From Pseudovibrio brasiliensis (lineage in GTDB: Bacteria; Pseudomonadota; Alphaproteobacteria; Rhizobiales; Stappiaceae): a stretch of 64,000 nucleotides of DNA. The notes below the pieces were generated by a model, which did no database searches, had not been told where the DNA came from, and was given only the letters and a program-made list of their open reading frames with translations. The stretch lies in the NCBI RefSeq assembly GCF_018282095.1, contig NZ_CP074126.1, positions 2,862,501-2,926,500 of the forward strand, in the 5' to 3' direction. A program made the translations under genes and the position numbers. This document shows, piece after piece, positions 8,475 to 17,208 of this stretch (its first letter is position 1; every line of letters starts with the position of its first letter).

Positions 8475-9641
8475 TTAGAAGGTGTACTGAACACGAGCAC
8501 CAATTTTGGTTTCGTCTTCGAACTTAGTAGCTGCGTCGTCGTCATCCTGAGTGTTCCAGCCTGCAGCCAGGGCAAGACCGAGACCAGCAACTGGAGAGTA
8601 AACGATAGAACCGTTTACAGAAGTCTTAGTGTAGTCTGCACTGTCGTCGTCAAACGCAACGTGGGAAACGTCGAGCTGAGCAGAAACTTTGTCAGACAGA
8701 GCTGTTTCAAGACCACCGGACAGAGAGTAACCAGTTTTCGCAGCATCATCCTTGTCGGAAGTGATGTATGCACCAGCTTCGTCAGCATACTGAGCCTGGA
8801 AAGTGATTTCTGTACCTTCACGAACCATGTCGAGGTTGAAAGTAGCAGTTGCACCAGCAGCATAACCGTAACCATCTTCGTCAGCTTTGTTGTGTGCTGC
8901 ACCAGAAAGCTGGAAAGAACCCCAACCCTGAGAAATTTTCAGAGCACCAACGATGTCAACACCGTTGTCTTCGCCACCGCGATAAGAAGAATCTTCTACA
9001 GAAGCAACAGCGGTGAAGCCGTTACCGAGGTCAGCGGTGAAGGATGCCTGCAGGGTAGAAACGTCTGATAAGGAGATACCGCCTGGAACGATCCAGGTGT
9101 AACCTGTGAAACCATCAAATTGGGAGCTCTCACGACCAAACAGGAAAGAACCGTAGTCTGCACCGATCTGAACCCATGCGTCGTTTACCTTTGTAGAAGA
9201 AACGCCATCCTGGTTCCACTCACCCTGGAATTCAGTGTAAGTTTTGATTGTACCAATGTCGGTAGCAGTCATGGATGTGAAATACAGGTAACCACGAACG
9301 TAGGAGCTGTAGTCGTTAGTTTCTTCTTCTTCAGCTTCTTTCACGGTGATTTCGTGGGTAGCACCAGAAGTATCAGTTACAGTAGCAGTTACTGCTGCAG
9401 TACCTTCTTTAGTTACATCACCCAGACCATCCTGCAGGTTGTGGGAAACGTACTGCGCGCGGATACGACCGCCGAGTTTGATGCAGGTTTCTTTACCTGG
9501 CAGCTGGAAGTAACCAGCGCCGAATGCGTCACATGCTTTTACGTAGTTTACTGGCTCAGCAGCGAGTGGCAGATCTGCAGCCTGTGCAGAAGTTGCAGCT
9601 GCAGCAGCTGCTGCAGCGAGTGCAAGAGTCTTAACGTTCAT
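8475..9641 (-). CDS. Outer-membrane porin, Porin_2 type (copy 3)
   Basis: 388-residue porin with a poly-alanine signal peptide (cleavage near AQA-ADLP), YVKACDAFGAGYFQLPG, TCIKLGGRIR (cysteines C37 and C53 of the precursor) and a VQYTF end. Compared with copy 2 it carries about 25 additional residues around positions 75-112: Thr/Val/Ala-rich, then a run of acidic residues (EAEEEE). These fall where a surface loop is expected after the first hairpin. GGAAGG precedes the ATG at 8-base spacing. It is probably transcribed alone, between its own leader and terminator. Confidence 0.93.
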   Translation of the reverse strand: MNVKTLALAAAAAAAATSAQAADLPLAAEPVNYVKACDAFGAGYFQLPGKETCIKLGGRIRAQYVSHNLQDGLGDVTKEGTAAVTATVTDTSGATHEITVKEAEEEETNDYSSYVRGYLYFTSMTATDIGTIKTYTEFQGEWNQDGVSSTKVNDAWVQIGADYGSFLFGRESSQFDGFTGYTWIVPGGISLSDVSTLQASFTADLGNGFTAVASVEDSSYRGGEDNGVDIVGALKISQGWGSFQLSGAAHNKADEDGYGYAAGATATFNLDMVREGTEITFQAQYADEAGAYITSDKDDAAKTGYSLSGGLETALSDKVSAQLDVSHVAFDDDSADYTKTSVNGSIVYSPVAGLGLALAAGWNTQDDDDAATKFEDETKIGARVQYTF

Positions 9642-10252
9642 AATCCTGACCTTCCAATGTCTCTCAATAGAAAGAAGAAATTGGCGTGACCTGTTTGGAG
9701 CAGCTCACATTTCCTCTTTTCCCAGCGACACGAGAACCTGAGAGGCTCGCCCAAAATTTGGCAAAGCAATCAATCGGCTCGACCGCGTCGATGGACATAT
9801 TGATGCCCGAGGAGATGGAAGATCGCAATATCAACCTAGTAGTTTGAAAGGGGAGAAACATCACCACGTGAAAGTAGTGTGTTTTTTTTGACACAACGGC
9901 TTTTAGGAAGACGCAATCCGTTCAAATAATGCGGGCCAACTCATAGCAATTCCAATATTGGCCAACCATTTGAATTTATACGGATATTCCCCCTCGCAAG
10001 TGAGGGGATTTATGAGTCTTAGCTATTAAAATTATACAATCCCAAAGAGCCGTTGCGAAAAATCGCGCACTGGGGATTAAAATACCGACTAAAATTTAAT
10101 AAGCAAATTAGAAGGAGAAATAGGCAAGGGCATTCATAGTCTAATCTCCTCAAACAGAGGAACCCGGTGGTTTTGGACACCACCGGGAATGAGAGTCATT
10201 GGAAAATCAGGATTATTGAAAGTCCAATGAGGACCTAAGGCTTAAGTCAGCC
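9642..10252. other. Spacer between porin copies 3 and 4
   Basis: Contains the leader and promoter of copy 3 and the 3' region of copy 4. A symmetrical hairpin CCCCTC-gcaagt-GAGGGG lies at 9990-10007 with no obvious gene to terminate. Reading leftward from 10137, a nine-codon frame MNALAYFSF ends at 10108; its aromatic-rich end vaguely recalls a porin terminus. I see no supported gene. Confidence 0.45.
10163..10187 (-). terminator. Terminator-like hairpin after porin copy 4
   Basis: Perfect 9-bp stem CCCGGTGGT/ACCACCGGG with a 7-base loop, 65 bp past the copy 4 stop. There is no strong T-run on the minus strand, but the position fits termination. Confidence 0.65.
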
Positions 10253-11410
10253 TTAGAAAGAACGCTGTACGCGGAAGTTCAAGACACCAGCATCTTCTTT
10301 AGATGCACCGTCGACGTCATCCTGCTTCCAGCCAGCGCCGGCAGAGAACAGGAGGCCGGAAACTGGACGGTACTCAAGGGTACCAGCTACAACAACCTGA
10401 TTGAAGTCAGCATCACCAGCACCAGCTTCAACATCAAGGTAGGAAGCTTCTACACCGGAAGACAATTCACTTGTCCAGTTGTGCATGTAACCACCCGCAA
10501 CGGACCAAGCTTTGTTGGTTTCAATGTCACCATCAGCGTCAAGGACCGCATCTGCAACGTCGCTTTCAGCGCCAACATAAGCCATAGCACCGTCTGCATA
10601 AGCAGCCTGGAAGTTGATCACATCGCCAGGAGCAATCATGTCAAGATTGAAACCAACAGCACCGGCAATAGCGTATCCAACTTCAGAGGAGTCACGACCA
10701 ACTGATGTATCAACTTTGGTTACAGCACCAGAAAGACCAGCATAGCCCCAACCCTGATTCAACAGAACCTTCGCAACGAAGGAAGGAAGAGTGTTACCTG
10801 CTTTATTCAGGTCGGCAACGCCAATGTCTACACCCTGCTCACGGTCAGCGTTATCTTCAATAGACGCAGCAATCGTCAGGCCGTTACCCAGCGCATGGGT
10901 GTAGGATGCCTGCCAAACGGTGTCGTCAGCCAAGTGGCGGTCAAACAAGTTGGAAGCAAGTTCGCCAGTCCAGAGGTCAAATGCAGAAGTTGCAAGACCG
11001 AAAGTGAAACCACCGATCTGAACATAACCTTTGTCCAGCTTAACACCGTCAGAGCCACGTGAATCGGAGTTAGAAGTGTACTGGAAATCCATGTATGTAC
11101 GGATTAGACCCAACTCAGACTGAGTACGGGTATCGATACGCAGGTTCGCGCGGGAACGGAAGTTGTGATTGTTGTCTTCTCTGCTGTAATCTTCATCATC
11201 CAGCAGATCTGTGAAGCGTGCTTCAACACGAACACGACCGCCAATTTTAATTGCAGTCTCAGTGCCAGGCAGTACGAAGAAGCCTGCACCGTATGCGTCG
11301 TTGATGCGTACGTAGTCTACTGGCGCGATATCAGCTGGAAGATCAGCAGCCTGAGCGGAAGTTGCAGCAGCTGCAGCAGCTGCTGCGATTGCGATAGCCT
11401 TAAAGTTCAT
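10253..11410 (-). CDS. Outer-membrane porin, Porin_2 type, lacking the conserved cysteines (copy 4)
   Basis: 385-residue porin with a poly-alanine signal peptide (AQA-ADLP) and a VQRSF end. The conserved block reads VRINDAYGAGFFVLPG...TETAIKIGGR. Both family cysteines are replaced, by N37 and A53, while the surrounding residues are kept. In body sequence it is closer to copy 1 (FRSRANLRIDTRTQSELG versus the FRARSYVRMDAR block) than to copies 2 and 3. It has a long AT-rich leader with a GC hairpin at 11525-11549. The barrel call is certain; function beyond diffusion is unknown. Confidence 0.92.
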   Translation of the reverse strand: MNFKAIAIAAAAAAAATSAQAADLPADIAPVDYVRINDAYGAGFFVLPGTETAIKIGGRVRVEARFTDLLDDEDYSREDNNHNFRSRANLRIDTRTQSELGLIRTYMDFQYTSNSDSRGSDGVKLDKGYVQIGGFTFGLATSAFDLWTGELASNLFDRHLADDTVWQASYTHALGNGLTIAASIEDNADREQGVDIGVADLNKAGNTLPSFVAKVLLNQGWGYAGLSGAVTKVDTSVGRDSSEVGYAIAGAVGFNLDMIAPGDVINFQAAYADGAMAYVGAESDVADAVLDADGDIETNKAWSVAGGYMHNWTSELSSGVEASYLDVEAGAGDADFNQVVVAGTLEYRPVSGLLFSAGAGWKQDDVDGASKEDAGVLNFRVQRSF

Positions 11411-12174
11411 AATTCTAACTTTCTTTAAAACCAGAGCAGCTCGACCCTATGTCGATCCCTGACCACTCTGGCTCCCCACTTGCGCTTGCTGGTCAAATCA
11501 ATGTTTGAAACAATGATTTTCTCAGCGGGCACCGTCATGTGTGCCCCGCGCTGTTCACATCATCAATATTTGTGATATTTCGATTTTAATCAATCATTCA
11601 AATAGAGTTTGAATTTCGTGAAATAGCGATGTGACACAATTAACACACCAAAAATAAAGGAATATATTGCAACTTAGCTTCATCTCTGGACGCTCTCAAA
11701 GAGAAATTGAAGCAATTCGCGAGTAAATATACATCATATTTTGTGATATTAAGAATTCACTGAACTATCCAAGTCATATTGGCCACAATCCGAGTACAAC
11801 CCCCCCGTGGCTCTATATTTCCTGCAATAAATCCAGCAAACCAAGCTCGAAAGCGCATACCGAAACACGAAACAGAAGATCGAACACATCACATAAAAAT
11901 AAATATACAATTACATAAATATTTTTTATGAATTATATAACACCAAATACATCAAGATAATATAATTCAACAATATCAAACACTTAAAGCGTAAATTTAT
12001 TTCAGATCCGCACATTCAAGACCCAAATACACTTTTTGACAAGTGCCACATGCGATGTGGACAAGGCTACCAGCAACCCGCTTTTCCGGATAAAACGCAC
12101 CACAAAACAGCACTCAAAACAAAGGGGCAGCCACTGGTGTGACTGCCCTCTTCAATCAAAACCGTGTTTGAGAC
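11411..12174. other. AT-rich spacer upstream of porin copy 4
   Basis: About 760 bp between the phn operon end and porin copy 4. It holds the copy 4 leader, including a hairpin with arms GGGCAC (11527-11532) and GTGCCC (11541-11546), then a very AT-rich tract at about 11880-12000. At its far end is the phn terminator. No ORF is supported. Confidence 0.5.
12125..12148 (-). terminator. Terminator of the phn operon
   Basis: On the minus strand a 10-bp stem GGGCAGTCAC/GTGGCTGCCC (one G-U pair) with loop ACCA is followed by CTTTGTTTT, 26 bp after the phnE2 stop. Confidence 0.8.
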
Positions 12175-13539
12175 TTAGGCTTGTCCCTCAATCAGCTTCC
12201 TACGCAACCATCCCGAGAGCTGATCCATCAGCATCACGACGATAATAATGAGGAAGATAAGGTAGAGCGTGTTCTCCCAATCCTGCCGCGTGCGCATTGT
12301 CTCAATCAGCTTGAGACCAATACCCCCTGCTCCCAGAGCCCCAATCACAGTCGCGCTGCGTGTATTACTCTCAAGATAGTAAAGCATCTGAGAAATAAAG
12401 AGCGGCAGAATTTGCGGAAACAGTCCGAACCGATATTTCTGAACCGGAGAAGCCCCCGTTGCCTGAACACCTTCAGCCTGCTTCTTATCCGCGTTCTCGA
12501 TCGCCTCAGAGAACAGCTTACCGAATGTCCCCGTATCAGTGAAGAAGATCGCAAAGATACCGGAGAGAGGCCCCAACCCAAACGCGCGGATAAAGATCAG
12601 CGACCAGATCAGCATATCGACCCCTCGCAAGAAGTCGAAGAACCGCCGGACACCTGTTCGCGCCAACCTAACCGGGTTCACATTCGCCGCAGCAGCAAAC
12701 GCCAATGGCAAAGCCAGAATGCCGGCAATCAATGTCCCGACCACAGCCATGATCAAAGTCTGCAGCAGAGCAAAATAGACTTCGCCATGTTGCCACTCAC
12801 TGTTTGTCCAAAACTCGTTGAACATAAAACGTATGTTGGAAACATCCGGATCAATCCTGTCAGAAGAGAATGCCAGCGAAAGCAGCTCCCCCGAACTCAG
12901 CCCATTCAGCTTACTGTCAAAGTCGAACCAGAAGTTCTCCCAGCCCACAAAGTAGCGATGCACTTCAACCTTGCTCTTCGTCAGCCAGATACGGGTATAT
13001 AAAGAGGGACGCGCATTCACTTGTGTCTTGGAAACCTTAAGCCAGTCAGCCTCCTCACCAGACACAAACTGCGGCACGCCGTCTCCAACCTGGAACACAA
13101 AGTCCTGCTCATAAGAAGGATGAGTATAGGTCACCACCCCATCACCAAAGCGCAGCACCCCATCTCCGCCAAGATCAATGATGGCTTGATCGCCAGACTG
13201 TGCAATCCAGTTCGGCTGTTCTTTATATATTGAGCGCCGATTACCCTCCAGGCTCACAACAAAGCCCTGATCCGCTTTCTTGAACTGATACTTCGCGTGC
13301 ACTTTGTGAGCATAGGCATCCAGCGCAAACAACTGAGCCATGTCCCCACGCGCTTTTTCAATCACGCCCGGAACACCAAAGGCAAAAAAGCAAATCACGA
13401 GATAGACGGCACCAAGCAGAGAAAGCCCCGGCACCAACAGCCGCTTTTTCCATCCCTGCTCAATGATACCCGGATAGAGAGTATCCAACCGCTGCACATC
13501 ATTGGAAAGCGCGGCATCTGATAAACGAACATCTGTCAT
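12175..13539 (-). CDS. phnE: Phosphonate ABC transporter permease PhnE (second copy, with large extracytoplasmic insert)
   Basis: Inner-membrane permease of a PhnCDE-type importer, about 454 residues. TM1 spans about 34-56. It is followed by some 200 residues without strong hydrophobic segments (57-255) that should lie in the periplasm, then the permease core with remaining TMs from about 256. The EAA-like loop (EGVQATGASPVQKYRFGLFPQ) contacts the ATPase. The start ATG at 13539 has GGGAG 6-7 bases upstream; an upstream ATG at 13593 would overlap the preceding gene. The pair of PhnE proteins probably forms the heterodimeric channel. The large insert is unusual compared with the compact copy beside it. 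Confidence 0.85.
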   Translation of the reverse strand: MTDVRLSDAALSNDVQRLDTLYPGIIEQGWKKRLLVPGLSLLGAVYLVICFFAFGVPGVIEKARGDMAQLFALDAYAHKVHAKYQFKKADQGFVVSLEGNRRSIYKEQPNWIAQSGDQAIIDLGGDGVLRFGDGVVTYTHPSYEQDFVFQVGDGVPQFVSGEEADWLKVSKTQVNARPSLYTRIWLTKSKVEVHRYFVGWENFWFDFDSKLNGLSSGELLSLAFSSDRIDPDVSNIRFMFNEFWTNSEWQHGEVYFALLQTLIMAVVGTLIAGILALPLAFAAAANVNPVRLARTGVRRFFDFLRGVDMLIWSLIFIRAFGLGPLSGIFAIFFTDTGTFGKLFSEAIENADKKQAEGVQATGASPVQKYRFGLFPQILPLFISQMLYYLESNTRSATVIGALGAGGIGLKLIETMRTRQDWENTLYLIFLIIIVVMLMDQLSGWLRRKLIEGQA

Positions 13540-13550
13540 AGTGCGCTCCC

Positions 13551-14426
13551 TCAAACCTGACCTGTCTGACCAATCAGCTTCTGCCGCATCCATCCGCTCA
13601 GGTAGTCAATGGATGTGATAGAAATGACCAGCATGAAGATAATGACGAGAATGTCGGCACCGTAGTTCCAGTCCACCACCATCTTCAGCTCCGCTCCAAG
13701 GCCACCAGCCCCCACAAAGCCAAGGATCGCAGAGGCGCGCACATTCACTTCCAGACGAAGCAGCCCATAAGAAAGAAAGTTTGGCAGCACCTGAGGCAGA
13801 ATCCCAAAGCGGATTTGCTCCAGCCAGTTGCCCCCTACACTACGGATCCCCTCGACAGCCTTCAGGTCACAGTTCTCATTCACCTCAGAAAACTGCTTGG
13901 CCAAAGCACCAATCGTGTGCGTGGTCACTGCAATCACAGCAGCAACCGGGCTCGGACCGAAAATCAGCACCAGCAAAAGCGCAATCACGATCTCAGGAAA
14001 CGCACGGAAGATATCCATCACGCGGCGCATGGCACCAACAACAAACCGGTTGCTCACCAGATTACGGCTGGCAACGAAACTCAGCGCTCCACCAAAAAAG
14101 AAAGCAAGAAGCGTGGAGACCAGCGCAATGTTCACCGTCTCCAGAAGATAAGGGAGGTATTGAAGCACAAGCCCGAAGAGACCAACCAACCCCTTTTCAT
14201 AGGCTCCAACGAAAAGCTCTACCGGATAATCAAAGAACTTATCCAGCCCGGCCCAAAAACCACCGGAGTTCGCCTCGTCAGCAATGTACAAGCCGCCGAA
14301 AATGCTCAAAGCACAAAGCCCGAGCAATGATATTGTATAAAGAGTACGGCGCCGGGCAACTCGCTCATAGGCCTGAGAGATCTCGGCCAGACGGGAAGCT
14401 TCGGCAAGCGCCAGATGAGCGGCCAC
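13551..14426 (-). CDS. phnE: Phosphonate ABC transporter permease PhnE (first copy)
   Basis: Inner-membrane permease with an N-terminal helix, then a BPD_transp_1-type core and the coupling motif EGIRSVGGNWLEQIRFGILPQ. The frame is open back to an ATG at 14474, but that ATG lacks a ribosome site and abuts the intergenic hairpin. A GTG at 14426 has GGAGG 8 bases upstream, so I prefer it (291 residues). It is followed 11 bases later by the second phnE. Family assignment is firm; the start is uncertain. Confidence 0.85.
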   Translation of the reverse strand: MAAHLALAEASRLAEISQAYERVARRRTLYTISLLGLCALSIFGGLYIADEANSGGFWAGLDKFFDYPVELFVGAYEKGLVGLFGLVLQYLPYLLETVNIALVSTLLAFFFGGALSFVASRNLVSNRFVVGAMRRVMDIFRAFPEIVIALLLVLIFGPSPVAAVIAVTTHTIGALAKQFSEVNENCDLKAVEGIRSVGGNWLEQIRFGILPQVLPNFLSYGLLRLEVNVRASAILGFVGAGGLGAELKMVVDWNYGADILVIIFMLVISITSIDYLSGWMRQKLIGQTGQV

Positions 14427-14479
14427 TTCAACATCCTCCAAACAGGAAAAACTGAGAGCCCTCGCGGCCCTCATAAAGA

Positions 14480-14505
14480 AAGGGCGCGGTGAGATCCGCG
14501 CCCTT
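14480..14505 (-). terminator. Intercistronic stem-loop after phnD
   Basis: Perfect 10-bp GC-rich stem AAGGGCGCGG/CCGCGCCCTT with a 6-base loop, followed on the minus strand by TTCTTT. It lies between phnD and phnE. It probably acts as a partial terminator or 3'-end stabiliser that favours binding-protein mRNA over permease mRNA. Confidence 0.7.
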
Positions 14506-14521
14506 CAACTACCAATGAGAG

Positions 14522-15448
14522 TTAGTTAGCTTTTTTCGCTTCAATCTTGCGGCGACGCGCTTCAACAATGGTCTTGTAGAAGTCGTGGTTCACGTCCACG
14601 AAGTCAGCATACTCACCGCCCTGCGCGGAGTAGAAACACTCGGTATTGTCGGTCACCATGGACTTCAGGGAAGCGACAACCTTCTGCTTCACATCAGCAG
14701 GCAGAGACTTACGCACAACAAGCGGACCATTCGGGATCAGAGGTGACTTCCACACCTGAACCAGATCGGACATATCAACCATGCCCTTATCAACCATCTT
14801 GCGCAGGTTGCCGGAGGTATAGCCCTCTTCCCATTCACCAACGCCGGATGCCCAGGTCACGCCGCCATCAACATCGCCATTCAAAACAGCCAGAACGTTC
14901 TGCTCATGACCACCGGAGAACTGAGTAGACGCGAAGTACTCATCCAGCTTCAGGCCCATTTCATCAAAAGCAACGGAAGGTACCAGATAACCGGAAGTCG
15001 AGTTCGGGTCAGCAAAGCCCATGCGCTTACCCTTCATGTCTTCCAGAGTTTCAATGCCTGAATCCGCACGTGCTACCATCACGGAGTAGTAGCCAGTCGC
15101 ACCATCAGTCTGCTTGGTGGTCAGCACAGGTTCAACGGCATCTGGAGCAGAAAGGTAAACTGCGGAATAGCCAGAAGCGCCAAGCTCAGCATAATCCAGG
15201 TTTCCACCCTTCAGGCCCTCAATAGTGCCAGCATAGTCTGCTGCCGGGAAAAGCTTGACCGGAACACCAAGAAGCTTTTCAAAACGATCAACCAGACACT
15301 GGTTGGAACGAAGACGATCCGCTTCGTTTTCACCACCGAGAATACCAATGCGGAACTCGGTGATCTTCTCTTCAGCCAGAGCCACAGGCGCAGCAAGAAG
15401 GGTTGTGCTGACAGCAAGAGCTGCAGCAACTTTAGCGACGATTTTCAT
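14522..15448 (-). CDS. phnD: Phosphonate ABC transporter substrate-binding protein
   Basis: Periplasmic binding protein of 308 residues for phosphonates or phosphate esters. A signal peptide ends near PVALA-EEKI. The mature protein begins FRIGILGGENEADRL, typical of the PhnD family, with the FPAADYAGTIEGLKGG and LGASGYSAVY segments that line the ligand site. The neighbours are phnC upstream and two phnE genes downstream, so the cassette is complete for import. No C-P lyase or hydrolase gene lies in the window. Confidence 0.92.
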   Translation of the reverse strand: MKIVAKVAAALAVSTTLLAAPVALAEEKITEFRIGILGGENEADRLRSNQCLVDRFEKLLGVPVKLFPAADYAGTIEGLKGGNLDYAELGASGYSAVYLSAPDAVEPVLTTKQTDGATGYYSVMVARADSGIETLEDMKGKRMGFADPNSTSGYLVPSVAFDEMGLKLDEYFASTQFSGGHEQNVLAVLNGDVDGGVTWASGVGEWEEGYTSGNLRKMVDKGMVDMSDLVQVWKSPLIPNGPLVVRKSLPADVKQKVVASLKSMVTDNTECFYSAQGGEYADFVDVNHDFYKTIVEARRRKIEAKKAN

Positions 15449-15489
15449 CAGAGCACTCCAATATCAGAATAAAAATCTAAAACCCGCTG

Positions 15490-16335
15490 CTACTCAGCAG
15501 CAGAGACGACAGGTGAAACCTCACGTGTCGCCAGTTCCAGGGCAGCGATCTTTGCACCTTCGCTGCCAAGAGACGTAGAGGTCATCCCCTCCTCAAAACT
15601 CTCATCTGCACCGTAAATCTCACGGGCAACGCTGGTGGAAAGCTCATCCGGCTTCCCATCAAACACAATCTCACCGTCACGCATGCCAATCACGCGATCG
15701 CAGTAGTTGCGAGCTGTATCAAGAGTATGGAGATTACAAATAACTGTCAGGCCATCTTCGGTGTTGATCACCTTCAGCGCATCCATCACCACCTGCGCAT
15801 TCATCGGGTCAAGCGATGCAATCGGCTCATCCGCCAGCAGCATTTTCGGCTCCTGCATCAAAGCCCGGGCAATCGCCACGCGCTGCTGCTGTCCACCAGA
15901 AAGATTTTCGGCTCGTTTCAAAGCTGTTTCAGCAATACCCAAACGCTCAAGCTTCAAAAGAGCCTGCACCCGCTCTTCCCGGGTAAACAGCTTAAGCATG
16001 CTGGTAACAGTGCCATGTGCATTAAGGCGGCCAAGCATCACATTGGTCAGAACATCAAGCCGCGGCACAAGGTTGAACTGCTGAAAGATCATGGCACAGT
16101 CACGCTGCCATCTGCGCTTATGCGCCCCCTGCAGAGCCAACACATCCACACCATCAACAAGAACCCGCCCGTCAGTGGCAGGGGTCAGACGGTTGATCAT
16201 CCGCAGCAAGGTGGACTTGCCCGCACCAGAGCGACCAATGATGCCGATCATCTGAGGCTTTTCGACAATAAAGCTTGCGCCTTTCACGGCAACATGCGCC
16301 CCAAATTCTTTTCTAACGCCTTCAAACTGGATCAA
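15490..16335 (-). CDS. phnC: Phosphonate ABC transporter ATP-binding protein
   Basis: Cytoplasmic ATPase that powers the PhnDEE importer. Walker [10 protein letters not shown] (about 34-42 from the chosen start), signature [15 protein letters not shown], Walker B MLLADEP and the switch histidine region are all present. The frame reaches a GTG at 16380. A TTG at 16335 has GGGG 8 bases upstream and gives the usual PhnC N-terminus ([11 protein letters not shown]), so I prefer it; the start is uncertain. The C-terminus carries about 40 residues beyond the usual fold, rich in Ser/Ala/Glu. It is the first gene of the operon, next to Pho-box-like repeats. Confidence 0.9.
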   Translation of the reverse strand: MIQFEGVRKEFGAHVAVKGASFIVEKPQMIGIIGRSGAGKSTLLRMINRLTPATDGRVLVDGVDVLALQGAHKRRWQRDCAMIFQQFNLVPRLDVLTNVMLGRLNAHGTVTSMLKLFTREERVQALLKLERLGIAETALKRAENLSGGQQQRVAIARALMQEPKMLLADEPIASLDPMNAQVVMDALKVINTEDGLTVICNLHTLDTARNYCDRVIGMRDGEIVFDGKPDELSTSVAREIYGADESFEEGMTSTSLGSEGAKIAALELATREVSPVVSAAE

Positions 16336-16386
16336 GAGTTCAACCCCGGTGCCTGTTAAAATTTCACGTACTAGGCACACGCGATT

Positions 16387-16496
16387 GTTACAGACAAATG
16401 ACGCCTCTCCTCAAACCCACCCCGTCAAAAAACCGTCACACCCCACCTCCCCCGCATAGCTGGCAAAACAAGCGATCCATTACGTTTTTGTGACAG
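16387..16496 (-). promoter_or_regulatory. Pho-box-like repeats upstream of phnC
   Basis: Three stretches show GTCA/GTAA half sites repeated at 11-bp period, the pattern of PhoB boxes (CTGTCAT-N4-CTGTCAT). On the minus strand: GCGTCATTTGTCTGTAAC (16404-16387) and CTGTCACAAAAACGTAAT (16496-16479). On the plus strand: CCGTCAAAAAACCGTCAC (16422-16439). Each matches only part of the consensus. PhoB control of phosphonate uptake is well known, which makes the assignment plausible but not proven. The rest of the 16381-16689 gap holds the XRE gene promoter and nothing else I recognise. Confidence 0.4.
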
Positions 16497-16689
16497 AGAG
16501 AGGAAATGCATCAGCGCGCAGGCGCACCTGCGAGATATGCAGAGTTAGAAGAAGAATCGAAGATATGAATTAAGAATAGTCAGCTTCTTGCTTTCAACCT
16601 ATCACTCACACAGCAACTGGACATTGCCTTGACGCCTGACACACGGCATAATGTCAATACATATTGCATAAAATTAATACTATGAAGCC

Positions 16690-17133
16690 ATGAAACCAAA
16701 CGAACGTCTTAGAACTGCTCGCTTTAATGCGGGATTTAAAACAGCTTCCGCTGCCGCCAGATCTCTTGGTGTCAATGTGAGCACCTACTCAAGTCACGAG
16801 AACGGCTCCAGGTCATTTGGCCAAGAAGAAGCGACCCATTATGCGCGCCGCTTCAAAACATCTCCTCAGTTCCTGCTGTTCGGGGAAGACCCGATACTCA
16901 CGGACACAAAACCAAACGCTGAGAACCTGACACACAGCCTGCTAGGAGAAATTGTAAACGATCCCAACAGGCCTCAAACAGATAAACTTGACTTGGAGTT
17001 ATTCTTACAGTCTTTTGAAGAAGGAATAAGACTCGAAGAACAGATTCTTGAAGGAAGGGGCAGCATAAGAGATTTATCTATTATAGTTGAAAATATATAC
17101 AACGCAGCGAAGACGAAGAATACTAATAAATGA
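16690..17133 (+). CDS. XRE-family HTH transcriptional regulator
   Basis: 147-residue DNA-binding protein. The N-terminal helix-turn-helix covers about residues 1-58 (ERLRTARFNAGFKTASAAARSLGV...STYSSHENGSR), the Cro/C1 pattern. It continues into YARRF..SPQFLLFGED, also typical of phage-like repressors without a protease domain. The C-terminal 85 residues are acidic and helical with no recognised domain. The gene begins after an AT-rich region and is followed 75 bp later by two unknown genes. Whether it regulates phnCDE (divergent) or the downstream genes is not visible. Confidence 0.8.
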   Translation: MKPNERLRTARFNAGFKTASAAARSLGVNVSTYSSHENGSRSFGQEEATHYARRFKTSPQFLLFGEDPILTDTKPNAENLTHSLLGEIVNDPNRPQTDKLDLELFLQSFEEGIRLEEQILEGRGSIRDLSIIVENIYNAAKTKNTNK

Positions 17134-17208
17134 TATTTTTTAACTAACGGATACTGCCTTATAGCTTGATCAGGCGCTCTTATCGTAAGTACCTAAAGAG
17201 AGACATAT

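Noticed and set aside
9664-9894. 76-codon minus-strand ORF upstream of porin copy 3
   Set aside because: No ribosome site, no recognisable features, and it occupies the porin leader.
12181-13002. 273-codon + strand ORF
   Set aside because: Antisense shadow of phnE; very rich in Gln, Arg and Pro as expected of a reversed membrane protein gene.
16690-17133. XRE regulator as part of a prophage or toxin-antitoxin pair
   Set aside because: No phage structural or toxin-like gene nearby; the downstream 84-residue protein shows no toxin family pattern.
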